DNA of 64,000 nt from Halarcobacter bivalviorum (GCF_003346815.1 NZ_CP031217.1:1054001-1118000), one strand, 5' to 3'. Counted from the stretch's first letter, positions 9,914-19,425 are shown. Notes: generated by a model from the letters alone, not told the origin. Program-made: numbers and translations.

Positions 9914-10418
9914 ATACTTTTCAGGTTTCTCTTTAGAAAATGAAAAAGAACTTTTTGAAGAGTACTTAATCGAAAATGATTTTACTGTTGCAGGCTTCTC
10001 TTATGGTGCTATAAAAGCTTTTGAGTATGCTTTAACTACAAAAGCAAGGGTTGATTTATTACAACTTTTCTCTCCTGCTTTTTTCCAAGTTCGTGATGAG
10101 AAATTTAAACGAACACAATTAATGTATTATAAAAAAGATAAAGAAGCTTATAGTAATACTTTTTTGCAAAATGTATCTTTCCCTTCTAAAACTGATATGA
10201 AAAACTACTATAAAGAAGCAACAAGTGAAGAGTTAAATGAACTTCTTTCTTATAAATGGGATGAAAAAGATTTAGAGACTCTTTTAGCTAAAGGGACTAA
10301 AATAGAGGTTTATTTAGGACAAAAAGATAAAATCATTGATACTACAAGTGCGAAAGATTTTTTTGAAAAATTTGCAACATTATATTATATAAAAGAGAAA
10401 GGACATATTTTAAAATGA
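9903..10418 (+). CDS. probable pimeloyl-ACP methyl ester esterase (BioV-like alpha/beta hydrolase)
   Basis: A compact 171-residue alpha/beta hydrolase. The nucleophile elbow is GFSYG, an acid residue lies in YLGQKDKIID, and the histidine is in KEKGHIL near the C terminus, giving a complete Ser-Asp-His triad. Size and context (after the FtsH-like gene, before mog, in Campylobacterota) match the BioV esterases that release pimeloyl-ACP for biotin synthesis. No other bio gene is in the window, so the assignment rests on family resemblance. It overlaps the upstream gene by 11 bases. Confidence 0.62.
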   Translation: MRFKYFSGFSLENEKELFEEYLIENDFTVAGFSYGAIKAFEYALTTKARVDLLQLFSPAFFQVRDEKFKRTQLMYYKKDKEAYSNTFLQNVSFPSKTDMKNYYKEATSEELNELLSYKWDEKDLETLLAKGTKIEVYLGQKDKIIDTTSAKDFFEKFATLYYIKEKGHILK

Positions 10419-10954
10419 GTAAAGAAATAGCAAAAATTGGAATTATTACAACTTCAGATAGAGCAAGTAAAGGTATTTATGAAGATATTTCTGGGCGTGC
10501 AATTGAAGAGACTATGAATGATTATTTAACTTCACCTTGGGAACCTGTATATAGATGTATTGAGGATGACCAAGAAACAATAGAAAATACATTAAAAGAG
10601 CTTGTAGATACAGAAAAATGTTGTTTAGTAGTAACAACTGGTGGAACAGGACCAGCTAAAAGAGATGTAACTCCTGAAGCAACAGAAGCTGTATGTGATA
10701 GAATGATGCCAGGTTTTGGAGAACTTATGAGAGCAGAGTCTTTAAAGTTTGTACCAACTGCAATTCTTTCAAGACAAACAGCAGGTTTAAGAGGAAGTTC
10801 ACTTATTATCAATCTTCCTGGAAAACCAAAATCAATAAGAGAGTGTTTAGATGCAGTTTTTCCTGCAGTTCCTTATTGTATTGATTTAATGGAAGGACCA
10901 TTTTTAGAGTGTAATGAAGAGGTTATTAAACCTTTTAGACCAAAGGCAAAATAG
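10415..10954 (+). CDS. mog: molybdopterin adenylyltransferase
   Basis: 179 residues of the MogA/MoaB fold: GIITTSDRASKG at the N terminus, the pterin-binding TTGGTGP, DVTPEAT, and the LPGKPKSI active-site region. It adenylates molybdopterin before metal insertion by MoeA, and so serves the formate dehydrogenase encoded at 29-33 kb. ATG overlaps the stop of the bioV-like gene (ATGA). It is the last gene of the operon beginning with aroB. Confidence 0.93.
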   Translation: MSKEIAKIGIITTSDRASKGIYEDISGRAIEETMNDYLTSPWEPVYRCIEDDQETIENTLKELVDTEKCCLVVTTGGTGPAKRDVTPEATEAVCDRMMPGFGELMRAESLKFVPTAILSRQTAGLRGSSLIINLPGKPKSIRECLDAVFPAVPYCIDLMEGPFLECNEEVIKPFRPKAK

Positions 10955-11038
10955 GTCTTTCTTTTAAGTTCTTAAGTCAAGATAAAAAACTATTTTAAGA
11001 GCAATACTGTATAATTGTAAAATTTTTAGGGAGTTTTT

Positions 11039-12373
11039 ATGAAAAAAATAGCACTTTCTGTTCTTTTTGCAATTATTGGTTTTGCTTTAAGTTCTACAGT
11101 TTTTAATTTACAACACTCATTTTTAATTGGGATTTTAGTACTTTTAGTTGCCCTTTGGACAAATGAAGGTTTACCTTTAGGTGTAGTTTCTCTTTTACCT
11201 ATCATTCTTTTTCCTAGTTTTGATATTTTAAGTACAAATGAAACTGCTTCAAATTATTCAAAATCTATTATATTCCTATTTTTAGGTGGGTTTATGATAG
11301 CAATTGCAACTCAAAAAACTGAACTACATAAGTATATAGCAAATAAGCTTTTGAGTATTTTTCCAAGTACTACAAGAGGAATTATCTTCTCTCTTGCTAT
11401 TACATCAGCTTTTTTAAGTTCACTTATTTCAAATACAACTACGGCACTTTTACTTATTCCTATAGCAATGTTTTTGACAAATGATTTATCTTTAAAATTA
11501 AGATTTGTTCTTGCTATTGCATATGGAGCAAGTGTTGGAGGAATTGTGACTCCAATTGGTACTCCACCAAATCTTATTTTATTAGGCTTTTTAGAGCAAA
11601 AAGGAATAGAGACAATCTCTTTTGTAAATTGGATTTTCTTAGCAGCACCACTTGCAGTAGTTATGTTAATTTTTATTCCTTTTATTTTATCTTTAGGAGC
11701 AAAAGAGATTGTATTGGATAAAGATATAGGAAAACCGGTATCTTTAAGTGGTGAACAAAAAAGATTAGGGCTTATTTTAATTACACTTATTATTGTTCTT
11801 TTTGTAAACTCAAAGATAGAACCTTTTTATTCTGGTCTTGGAATAAATGAAAAGGGTATTTTATTAGGTTATGGTCTTTTAATGTTTGTTCCTAAACTTG
11901 GTTTTTTAGAGTGGGAAGATGCACGAAAGATTCCATATGAGATTATCTTTTTATTTGGTGCAGGTTTTTCAATTGCAATGGCCTTTTCAGAAACAGGTCT
12001 TGCAGAGCAAATAGCAAGTTATCTTTTAGCATTAACTTCTTTACCTGTATTTTTACTTATTCTTTTAGTTGCAGCTTTAGTAACTTTTACAACAGAGGTT
12101 ACTTCAAATACTGCTTTAATTTCAATTGCTTTACCAATTATCTATTCACTTGGAGAAGCAGCAAAAATTGATATTCAGTTAATACTTTTTGTGGCTACAA
12201 TTTGTGCTTCTTATGCCTTTATGCTTCCAATTGCAACACCACCAAATGCTATTGCAATGAGTAGTGGAGCTGTAAAAGTTAAAGATATGGCAAAATATGG
12301 ATTTGTATTTAATATTTTAGGTATTTTATCAATTACATTAATTGCATTGATTTATTGGCAGTTTGTTATTTAA
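11039..12373 (+). CDS. SLC13 (DASS) family anion/dicarboxylate transporter
   Basis: 444 residues with about 11-12 hydrophobic segments. Family signatures are the two SNT motifs (SNTTTAL and TSNTALIS) and the paired prolines in PIGTPPNLI and PIATPPNAI that form the Na+/carboxylate sites. It is an inner-membrane symporter for di- or tricarboxylates or similar anions; the exact substrate cannot be read from sequence. GGGAG lies 6 bases before the ATG. It converges with the chemoreceptor gene across a shared terminator. Confidence 0.88.
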   Translation: MKKIALSVLFAIIGFALSSTVFNLQHSFLIGILVLLVALWTNEGLPLGVVSLLPIILFPSFDILSTNETASNYSKSIIFLFLGGFMIAIATQKTELHKYIANKLLSIFPSTTRGIIFSLAITSAFLSSLISNTTTALLLIPIAMFLTNDLSLKLRFVLAIAYGASVGGIVTPIGTPPNLILLGFLEQKGIETISFVNWIFLAAPLAVVMLIFIPFILSLGAKEIVLDKDIGKPVSLSGEQKRLGLILITLIIVLFVNSKIEPFYSGLGINEKGILLGYGLLMFVPKLGFLEWEDARKIPYEIIFLFGAGFSIAMAFSETGLAEQIASYLLALTSLPVFLLILLVAALVTFTTEVTSNTALISIALPIIYSLGEAAKIDIQLILFVATICASYAFMLPIATPPNAIAMSSGAVKVKDMAKYGFVFNILGILSITLIALIYWQFVI

Positions 12374-12399
12374 AAGTAAGACTTTAAAGTCTTACTTTT
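12372..12399. terminator. bidirectional terminator between convergent genes
   Basis: A fully symmetrical 28-base palindrome with arms AAAAGTAAGACTTT and its complement. Strand-specific T-runs lie at each end. It lies between the SLC13 stop (12373) and the chemoreceptor stop (12399) and serves both. Confidence 0.75.
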
Positions 12400-14855
12400 T
12401 AAAATGTTTCCCATTCATCATCTGGGCTTGAATCTTTAAATGTAGCATTTTTTTCTACAGGTTTTTTATGAACTTGTTGTGGTGCTACTTTACTACTTTT
12501 TACTTCAACTTGTTTTACTGGTGATGAGATATTTTTTGTCTCTTTTGAGTTATTTGACTCTCTTGCAATATTAATATTGTTTTTACCATCAAACTCTTTT
12601 TTATCAACTTCAGAAACAATCTCTTTAGCTAAAGCAGAAGTATTTGTTGCAATCTCTTGTGTTTCTGTTGCTACTGCTGCATTTTTTTGTGTTTGTTGGT
12701 CTAATGAGTTAATAGCATCATTTATTTGGATAATACCTGTCTCTTGCTCTTTTGCAGCATTTGAAACATCAGCTATTAATTCAATAGTTTTATCAATATT
12801 AGTATTTAAACTAGCATATCCTTTAATCATCTCATCAGCAATATTTTTACCTTCATTTGCTTTAAGATTTGCATTTTCAACTAAAGCTTTAATCTCTTTA
12901 GCTGCTTCGGCTGATCTACTTGCAAGGTTTCTAACTTCTTGTGCAACAACCGCAAATCCTTTTCCAGCTTCACCAGCAGTAGCTGCTTCAACAGCTGCAT
13001 TTAATGAAAGAATATTTGTTTGGAAAGCAATTTGGTCAATTACTGTAATTGCTTCATTAATCGCTGTTACTTGTTCATTAATATCATCCATTGCAGAAGT
13101 AGTTTTAGTAGCAAGTTCTTGACCTTCACTTGCTGAGTTTGTAACTTCAGTTGCAAAAGTAGACATCTCTGTTACTTTAAGACTTGTAGATTTTACATTT
13201 CCAGTAATCTCTTCTAAAGCAGCAGCAGTCTCTTCTAAAGAAGCAGCAGCCTCATTTGAAGCTTGATTTAAAATATCAACATTTCTTAAAAGAATTGTCG
13301 AAGAGTTATCTACAATAAGACCATTTCTTTTATTCTCAATAAGCATTTGAGTAATAGAGTCTCCTAAAGAGTTTACTCCTAAACTTAATTTTTCTAAATG
13401 CTCTTTTATACCATCTGTATTTACTCTTGAAGTATAGTTATAATTAGAGAATTGACCTAATACTTCTAAGATATTATCAATATTATTCTCTAAATTATCT
13501 CCCATTTTATTAAGAACATCTCTTAACTCATTTAAAGCAGGATTATTTACTTTTGTAGTAATTCTTTGTTTTAAATCACCTTGTTCAAACTCTCCTAGAA
13601 CTTTAATTGTTTCATCAATAATTGCTCTATCTTCTTCTATCCCTGTTTTTGCTTTAATGATATTCTCATTTACTACTTTAGACATAAGACCAATTTCATC
13701 TAAGCTATCATTTTCAAGCTCTTTAACATTATCTGCTTCTCTATTAACATAATTAAAGAAACCAATAAGTCCTTCTTGGAAAGCTTTAAGTTTTTTAACA
13801 ATTACATTATTAATAACGAAAATAGTTCCTACGATTACAAAAGCAAGTACTACAAGAGAAATTATAATGATAATGTTTCTAATTGCATTAGGAGTTATTA
13901 AAACTTCTGCTTCATCAATTTCAGAAAGAATGGCCCATTTAAAATCTTCTCCAATATTAACTTGTGAATATGCAGATAATACAGGATTTCCATTATAATC
14001 AATAATAATTTCAGTATTCTCTTTTCCTGATAAAGCATTTTTTGTAGCAGTTGTATCTACTTTTGCATTATTTGAAAAAGAAGTAACTAATGAGTATTGT
14101 TTTGGGTTTAAATAACTATCACTTCTCATTAATAAATCTTCACCAACTAAATAGTCCTCTTGAGAAGTACCATATCCTTCTCTAAACTGCATTATTTTGT
14201 TGATTGCTCTATCACTAATTTGAAATACTAAAATAGCAATAACTTTTCCTTCATCAACTATAGGATTACCTATAAACATTGCAGGAGCATTATTGCTTGG
14301 AGCATAAGGTTCCATATCAATAAAAGTAGCTCTATTGTTTTTTAGAGTTTTTGCGTAAGCTTGACCTAAACCACTATCCTTTAAAGAACCATATTTTAGG
14401 TTTGCACCATAATCTGACTCTTTAGCAGCAGTATATATTACATGAGAAGTTTCTGTATCAATTAAAAAGATATCATAATATCCATACTCTTTTAAATAGT
14501 ATTGTAAAAAAGCTTCATGTTTTTGTGTTGCATCTTTTATAATAGAAGAATCTACAGGAAATTTCCCTTTCTCATCTATATCTAACATGCTGTAAGTATT
14601 TTTTAAATCATAAACTAGTTCAACTATATTATAACTTTTAGCTAAAACATTTATATCTCCAATTCTTTCATTGAAAAATGTTTCAATCTGATTGGCTTTA
14701 GAATCTCTAGCAGCAGTAAGCATTGCATAGTTTTGATTTAACAGGCTCTCTTTAACTTCTTTTACAGAAAATGAAGTTAGAACAATTGTAAGAAAACTCA
14801 GTGCGAAAATTATTAAAATGATAATTTTCGCTTTAATGGTAAATTTTTTTAACAT
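12399..14855 (-). CDS. transmembrane methyl-accepting chemotaxis protein with C-terminal EWETF
   Basis: 818 residues. An N-terminal transmembrane helix is followed by a large periplasmic sensor of double-Cache type (about 35-325), a second transmembrane helix near 325-350, HAMP-like and helical linker regions, and the conserved signalling hairpin ([20 protein letters not shown]). The protein ends, after a Ser/Lys-rich linker of about 60 residues, in E-W-E-T-F, matching the xWETF tail that tethers CheR/CheB in other bacteria. AGGAG lies 6 bases before the ATG. The ligand is unknown. Confidence 0.92.
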   Translation of the reverse strand: MLKKFTIKAKIIILIIFALSFLTIVLTSFSVKEVKESLLNQNYAMLTAARDSKANQIETFFNERIGDINVLAKSYNIVELVYDLKNTYSMLDIDEKGKFPVDSSIIKDATQKHEAFLQYYLKEYGYYDIFLIDTETSHVIYTAAKESDYGANLKYGSLKDSGLGQAYAKTLKNNRATFIDMEPYAPSNNAPAMFIGNPIVDEGKVIAILVFQISDRAINKIMQFREGYGTSQEDYLVGEDLLMRSDSYLNPKQYSLVTSFSNNAKVDTTATKNALSGKENTEIIIDYNGNPVLSAYSQVNIGEDFKWAILSEIDEAEVLITPNAIRNIIIIISLVVLAFVIVGTIFVINNVIVKKLKAFQEGLIGFFNYVNREADNVKELENDSLDEIGLMSKVVNENIIKAKTGIEEDRAIIDETIKVLGEFEQGDLKQRITTKVNNPALNELRDVLNKMGDNLENNIDNILEVLGQFSNYNYTSRVNTDGIKEHLEKLSLGVNSLGDSITQMLIENKRNGLIVDNSSTILLRNVDILNQASNEAAASLEETAAALEEITGNVKSTSLKVTEMSTFATEVTNSASEGQELATKTTSAMDDINEQVTAINEAITVIDQIAFQTNILSLNAAVEAATAGEAGKGFAVVAQEVRNLASRSAEAAKEIKALVENANLKANEGKNIADEMIKGYASLNTNIDKTIELIADVSNAAKEQETGIIQINDAINSLDQQTQKNAAVATETQEIATNTSALAKEIVSEVDKKEFDGKNNINIARESNNSKETKNISSPVKQVEVKSSKVAPQQVHKKPVEKNATFKDSSPDDEWETF

Positions 14856-14950
14856 AATATCTCCTATATTACCAGTCTACTAATAATTATAGGATAATTT
14901 GATTACAAATTAGTTAAAGTGTAACAAGAAATAATACAATGAAGAAAATA

Positions 14951-16792
14951 TTAAGAAATGAAAACTCTTTTATTTTCCTCTTTTTTTATTTCAGAGAAAT
15001 TATCTAAATAATCTAAATAGCTGATTAGATACTTCCTACTTAAAGGATATTTTTCTTTTAGATTAGAAATATCGATATAACCGTCATTTTTAATGATTCT
15101 TCTCATTTCATTAACTATTTTACTAAGACTTTGAGCATGTATAAAAATGTTATGTTGAAGCCTTATTACACTTTTTTTAGCACAAAGAGCTTTTAAAATA
15201 TTATCTCCCATTTTTCTATCAATATCTAAATCATCATATATATTATAAGGAGCTGTTGGTGTAATATCTTCTTTTTCTAGTCTTTCTAATATTACTTTCT
15301 CTAAACTTTGTTTAAAATCCTCTTTAATTGTAGAATTTTTATACAGTTTTCCCTCTTGTACTAAAAACTTCTCATTTACAAGTTCATCCATTACTAATTT
15401 TATAAAATTCTCACTAGCCCATTTTAGTCTTAGTGCAATAGAAGCTACAGAGAGTAGGGCATATTGATTTTTTTTATAAATATTTGTAATCGTATCTTTG
15501 ATTAGATGTTTTGTCTCTATTGGATATAAAACAAGTGACTCCTCATCAATAAAAACATCAGACAAATCTTTTGCATATTCAAGAGCATTTTCATGGCTAA
15601 GAGCAAATCTTTGAGCAGATGAAACAAGACCTAAACCTTTTTTATGTGCATCAAGTAAAATTCTATAGGCTTTTTCTATTTCTTCTTTTTCTAAAGCTTC
15701 TAAAAGTTTTATTTTCTGACTCTTTTTCATAGGGTCTATAATTGGATTTAAAACAGTTGCCCCTGCAATAGTATCATTTGCTTGTCTAATAATGATTTTC
15801 TCTTTATAGATAGAAAAAATAGGTTCATCTAAACTTAATTGAGCAAAACCACTTTCAAGTTCTAAAGATTCTGTTGAGTTATAAAGTAAAACTCTTCCTT
15901 CTACTTTTTTTGTACCAATAAAAATAGAGTATTTTTGGTTATGTTTTAATTTTTTATTTTTAAGAGTACTAAATGAGATATCAATTTTATCAAAACCTCT
16001 TAAATAACCCTTTTTAGAGATCAAAAAACCTTTTTTTAAATCACTTGTATTTACATTACTTAAATTTATTGCTGTTCTATTTGAGATATTTGATATTTCA
16101 CTATTTTCTCCATGTACTTGAAGATTTTTTACTTTTGCTTCTTTTTTAATATCACAAATAAAAACTTTATCATCTTTTTGTAATGGCTTTCCTAATACTG
16201 TTCCTGTTACAATAGTACCACTTCCAGAAGAAGAGAAAACTCTATCTATATAATATCTAAAGAAGTTTTCTTCCACTTTTGTATTTGCATCTAGAGTAAA
16301 TAGTTTCTCTTTTAATTCATTAATTGAAGCCTCATCATAAATAGAGACTGCTTTTGAAAATAGAAGATTAAAATCATATTCATTTTTAATAAAATCTTCT
16401 ATTTCTTGTTTGTTTTTTTTAAGTGTTTCTTCCTCTACTAAATCTTTTTTAGTAATAGTTAAAATAGCATTTTTAACTCCAAGAAGATTTAAGATTTCTA
16501 AGTGTTCAATTGTTTGTGGCATAATCTTTTCAACAGCACTTACAACAATCATCACACAATCAAAAGAGAATGCTCCTGCAATCATATTTTTAACTAATTT
16601 TTCATGTCCTGGAACATCAATAAAAGCAACATTTTTTTCACCCTTACTTAAGTTTGAAAAACTTAAATCAATAGTGATTCCTCTTTGTTTTTCCTCTTTT
16701 GTTGTGTCACCTTCATAACCATTTAAAGCATGAATTAATGCAGTTTTACCATGGTCAATATGTCCACAAGTTCCAATAATATAGTTATTCAT
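14951..16792 (-). CDS. selB: selenocysteine-specific elongation factor SelB
   Basis: A translation GTPase of 613 residues that carries Sec-tRNA to UGA codons marked by a SECIS hairpin. EF-Tu-like domains come first: G1 GHIDHGKT, G3 DVPGHEK, G4 TKKD, and a domain 2 with GSGTIVTGTV. The last 240 residues or so form the winged-helix repeats that bind the SECIS RNA. The gene overlaps selA by 8 bases. Its clients in this window are fdhA and selD. Confidence 0.96.
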   Translation of the reverse strand: MNNYIIGTCGHIDHGKTALIHALNGYEGDTTKEEKQRGITIDLSFSNLSKGEKNVAFIDVPGHEKLVKNMIAGAFSFDCVMIVVSAVEKIMPQTIEHLEILNLLGVKNAILTITKKDLVEEETLKKNKQEIEDFIKNEYDFNLLFSKAVSIYDEASINELKEKLFTLDANTKVEENFFRYYIDRVFSSSGSGTIVTGTVLGKPLQKDDKVFICDIKKEAKVKNLQVHGENSEISNISNRTAINLSNVNTSDLKKGFLISKKGYLRGFDKIDISFSTLKNKKLKHNQKYSIFIGTKKVEGRVLLYNSTESLELESGFAQLSLDEPIFSIYKEKIIIRQANDTIAGATVLNPIIDPMKKSQKIKLLEALEKEEIEKAYRILLDAHKKGLGLVSSAQRFALSHENALEYAKDLSDVFIDEESLVLYPIETKHLIKDTITNIYKKNQYALLSVASIALRLKWASENFIKLVMDELVNEKFLVQEGKLYKNSTIKEDFKQSLEKVILERLEKEDITPTAPYNIYDDLDIDRKMGDNILKALCAKKSVIRLQHNIFIHAQSLSKIVNEMRRIIKNDGYIDISNLKEKYPLSRKYLISYLDYLDNFSEIKKEENKRVFIS

Positions 16793-18134
16793 TTATAATC
16801 TGTCCTATTTTCTCAATTAAAATATTTATATCATCTTCTAAAATTGTTCTAAAATCTAATAAGAATTTTTCATTTTCAATTCTTCCAATAATATTGTTTT
16901 GTCTAAATATTTTTTCTATTTTATTTGGTTTATAATTTTTAAACTCTATGCTAAGAGCTATTGTAGGAATCTTTTTATTTGGAGTTGTTCCTCCTCCAAT
17001 TACAGTTTTTGTTTCAAGGAGATTACAAGTACAAAAAGAAGAGATTTTTTCTTCTACTTTTTGTGCATTTATTGTTAATTCTTCAACTGTTTTGAAAAGC
17101 ATTTTTAAAGTAGGAATTGAATCAAAATCTTTTAAAAGAATCGATTTTACATTCTCTTCTAAAATAGCAAGAGTTAGTTTATCAACCCTTAACATTCTTA
17201 AAAGTTGATTCTTTTTTAGTTGTTCAATATATTTTTTCTTTCCAACTATAATTCCAGCTTGAACAGAACCTAAAAGTTTGTCTCCTGAAAAGCTAAGTAA
17301 ACTAGGCTTTTGTTTCATATACTCTAATACAGAAGGCTCAGATTCTTTAAGTCCATAGGGTAAATCAATTAGATGCCCACTTCCCATATCATAATAGTCT
17401 ATTACTTCATTTTTTTGTGCTACTTCAATAATCTCTTTAAAAGAAACCTCTTGTGAAAAACCTTCAATAGAGTAGTTTGACTTATGAACTTTCATAAGCA
17501 TTGAAGTGTTTTCATTTATAGCATTTTCATAATCTCTTAGGTGTGTTTTATTAGTTGTACCTATTTCTTTTAAAATAGCTCCACTATTACTCATAACATC
17601 TGGAACTCTAAAGCTTCCACCAATCTCTACAAGTTCACCTCTACTTACTGCAACTTCTTTTCCTTTTGCAAAAGTATTAAGGATTAAAAAAACTGCACTG
17701 GCATTGTTATTTACTATTAAAACATCTTCACATCCAAGAAGTTCACAAAAAACTTTACTAATATGAGAATATCTCTCTCCTCTTTTTCCTTTTTCTAAAT
17801 CATATTCTAAATTATTGTATGAAGTTGCAATATCTCTTGCTTTTTCAAAAACATTTTTATCAATAAGACTTCTTCCTAAATTTGTATGAACAATTACACC
17901 AGTAGCATTTATAACTTTTTGAAGTGAAGGCTTAATAATGTTTTCATATTCAGTTAGAACTTTAGAAATTAGCTCATTTTCATCAATTAAATCAATTTTT
18001 TTATCTAAAATATCACTTCTTAACTCTTCTATTTTATTTTTTATAATAGAAATTATTAAAGAGTTTGATAAATCTTTAAAAGCTTCATTTGAGGCTAATT
18101 TATCTACTTTAGGAATAGATTTTAGTAAAGACAT
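16785..18134 (-). CDS. selA: L-seryl-tRNA(Sec) selenium transferase
   Basis: A PLP enzyme of 449 residues that converts Ser-tRNA(Sec) to Sec-tRNA(Sec) with selenophosphate. The PLP lysine is in SFSGDKLLGSVQAGI; other hallmarks are NATGVIVHTNLGRS near residue 78 and the C-terminal RIENEKFLLDFRT. AAAGGG lies 5 bases before the ATG. It precedes selB with an 8-base overlap. Between its start and selC is a perfect 9-bp inverted repeat that may contain promoter elements for both. Confidence 0.96.
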   Translation of the reverse strand: MSLLKSIPKVDKLASNEAFKDLSNSLIISIIKNKIEELRSDILDKKIDLIDENELISKVLTEYENIIKPSLQKVINATGVIVHTNLGRSLIDKNVFEKARDIATSYNNLEYDLEKGKRGERYSHISKVFCELLGCEDVLIVNNNASAVFLILNTFAKGKEVAVSRGELVEIGGSFRVPDVMSNSGAILKEIGTTNKTHLRDYENAINENTSMLMKVHKSNYSIEGFSQEVSFKEIIEVAQKNEVIDYYDMGSGHLIDLPYGLKESEPSVLEYMKQKPSLLSFSGDKLLGSVQAGIIVGKKKYIEQLKKNQLLRMLRVDKLTLAILEENVKSILLKDFDSIPTLKMLFKTVEELTINAQKVEEKISSFCTCNLLETKTVIGGGTTPNKKIPTIALSIEFKNYKPNKIEKIFRQNNIIGRIENEKFLLDFRTILEDDINILIEKIGQIINE

Positions 18135-18166
18135 TTTTACCCTTTTAGAAATTTTTAATCTTTTTA

Positions 18167-18187
18167 TTGTAGAATTTCATTCTACAA
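18167..18187. promoter_or_regulatory. inverted repeat between selA and selC, possible back-to-back promoter
   Basis: TTGTAGAAT (18167-18175), a TTC spacer, then ATTCTACAA (18179-18187): a perfect 9-bp dyad. Each arm contains TAGAAT, a plausible -10 element, reading toward selC on the plus strand and toward selA on the minus strand. It lies 33 bases from the selA start and 5 bases from the selC 5' end. An operator or a transcript hairpin are alternatives. Confidence 0.45.
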
Positions 18188-18192
18188 AAATT

Positions 18193-18292
18193 TGGGGGGT
18201 ATGTGACCCTGGTGGGCACCGCAGGCTTCAACCCTGATCGGCGGTTTTTGTGTAAACGCCGCGGTAGGTTCGATTCCTACACCTTCTCGCCA
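18193..18292 (+). tRNA. selC: tRNA-Sec (anticodon TCA)
   Basis: About 100 bases with a TCA anticodon at 18228-18230 in a CTTCAAC loop closed by CAGG/CCTG. A long GC-rich variable arm (near 18238-18262, CGGCG...CGCCG) and the T arm GTAGG-TTCGATT-CCTAC follow, ending in a genomically encoded CCA at 18290-18292. The acceptor pairs TGGGGGGT with ACCTTCTC, leaving a T-C mismatch at the first position and several G-U pairs, so the exact 5' end could be 18193 or 18194. The gene lies antisense between selD and selA. Confidence 0.9.
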
Positions 18293-18296
18293 AATT

Positions 18297-19331
18297 TTAA
18301 TAAATAATTATTGGCGTAGCCCCTCTTGGAATTACTTCTCCCATAATAGTTGCATATCCGAAAGTTAAATCTTCAACTCTTTTGATATACTCTTTTGCAT
18401 CATCTTTATCCATAGCAATTAATAGACCACCAGAAGTTTGTGCATCACAATATAGTTGATAACACTTATCTGTAGCACACATAATTGTTGTTTTATCTTC
18501 AAGATATTTCATATTTCTTTTTGTACCACCAGGAACAACACCTTGGTCTGCAAAATCTTGAGCTTCTGGTAAAACAGGAACAATCCCACAATGAATTGCA
18601 AAAGAGTTAAAAGGACCAACTGCTTCTAAAGCATGACCTAATAAACCAAAACCTGTAATATCAGTACAAGCACTAACATCATAATCTCTTAAAAGCTTTG
18701 CTGGTAAATAGTTTAATGCTTCCATTACTCTTACTGCTTCACTTTTTGAACTTTCACCTAATAAATCTCTTTTAATAGCTGTTGTTAAAATCCCAATACC
18801 TATTGGTTTTGTTAGTACAAGAACATGACCAATTTTTGCAGTATTGTTTCTTAATATTTTATCTGGATGTACTAATCCTGTAACAGATAAACCATAATAC
18901 ATTTCAGGTGCTTCAATTGTATGTCCACCCATTAATAATCCACCACACTCTTGGATTTTTTCATTACCACCTCTAAGTATCTCTCTTAATACTTCAATTC
19001 CATGGTTTTTTCTATCGAAGCCAACAATATTTAAAGCTGTTTTTACATCTGCTCCCATTGCAAAAGCATCTGATAAAGAGTTTGCAGCAGCTATTTTCCC
19101 ATATACATACGGGTCATCAACAACTGGAGTAATAAAATCTAAAGTTTGTACTAAAGCCTCTTCATCATTTAGTTTATATACTGAAGCATCATCGTTATTT
19201 TCAAATCCAACAAGTACTTTGTCATCACACGGTACTAAACTGCAAATAGTTTGTTTAAGGTCACCCGGACCCATTTTTGCAGCTCAACCAGCAGCTTGAA
19301 CGAATTTAGTTAATTTATATTCTTCATTCAT
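18297..19331 (-). CDS. selD: selenide, water dikinase (selenophosphate synthetase), itself a selenoprotein
   Basis: Makes selenophosphate from selenide and ATP, the selenium donor for SelA. The uninterrupted frame starts only at an internal Met (19274), but upstream the frame continues through a single TGA (19284-19286) to ATG at 19331. That ATG has TAGGA at 19338-19342, 6 bases away. Read through, the N terminus contains A-A-G-U-A-A-K-M-G-P-G-D-L, the SelD active-site signature with Sec at codon 16 where other SelD proteins have Cys or Sec, followed by the catalytic Lys. The protein is 344 residues, normal for SelD; a start at 19274 would lose the catalytic pair. A SECIS-like hairpin follows the TGA. 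It converges on selC. Confidence 0.95.
19259..19286 (-). promoter_or_regulatory. Sec codon and bacterial SECIS-like hairpin of selD
   Basis: In the mRNA sense, TGA (19286-19284) is followed by 12 bases and then a stem GGTC/GACC (19271-19268 with 19262-19259) closing a 5-base CGGGT loop. A G-U pair at 19272/19258 may extend it. Spacing and loop size resemble the fdhA element here and known bacterial SECIS elements. Confidence 0.7.
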
Positions 19332-19410
19332 AAAAAATCCTAATTTGATTTATGGAAAAGGTATAATAAATAGAAGTGTCTAAAGCAGAGTAAAGATAAT
19401 ATTTATGTAT

Positions 19411-19425
19411 ACCTATTCCATAGGT
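19411..19425. promoter_or_regulatory. dyad 1, ACCTAT-TCC-ATAGGT
   Basis: Perfect 6-bp inverted repeat with a 3-base spacer. It shares the half-site ACCTAW and the spacer length with the dyad at 19546-19560, so it looks like an operator for one dimeric regulator. No regulator is identified. Confidence 0.45.

Noticed and set aside
12577-13122. A 181-codon frame antisense to the chemoreceptor signalling domain
   Set aside because: It mirrors the conserved low-complexity Ala/Ser-rich receptor hairpin; a similar shadow appears opposite the second receptor at 38.66-38.97 kb.
17938-18237. A 99-codon plus-strand frame covering the selA 5' end and part of selC
   Set aside because: It is antisense to selA, runs into the tRNA gene and has no recognisable protein character.
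18297-19274. selD beginning at the internal Met 19274
   Set aside because: It would lack the active-site Sec and Lys and has no ribosome binding site, while ATG 19331 has one.
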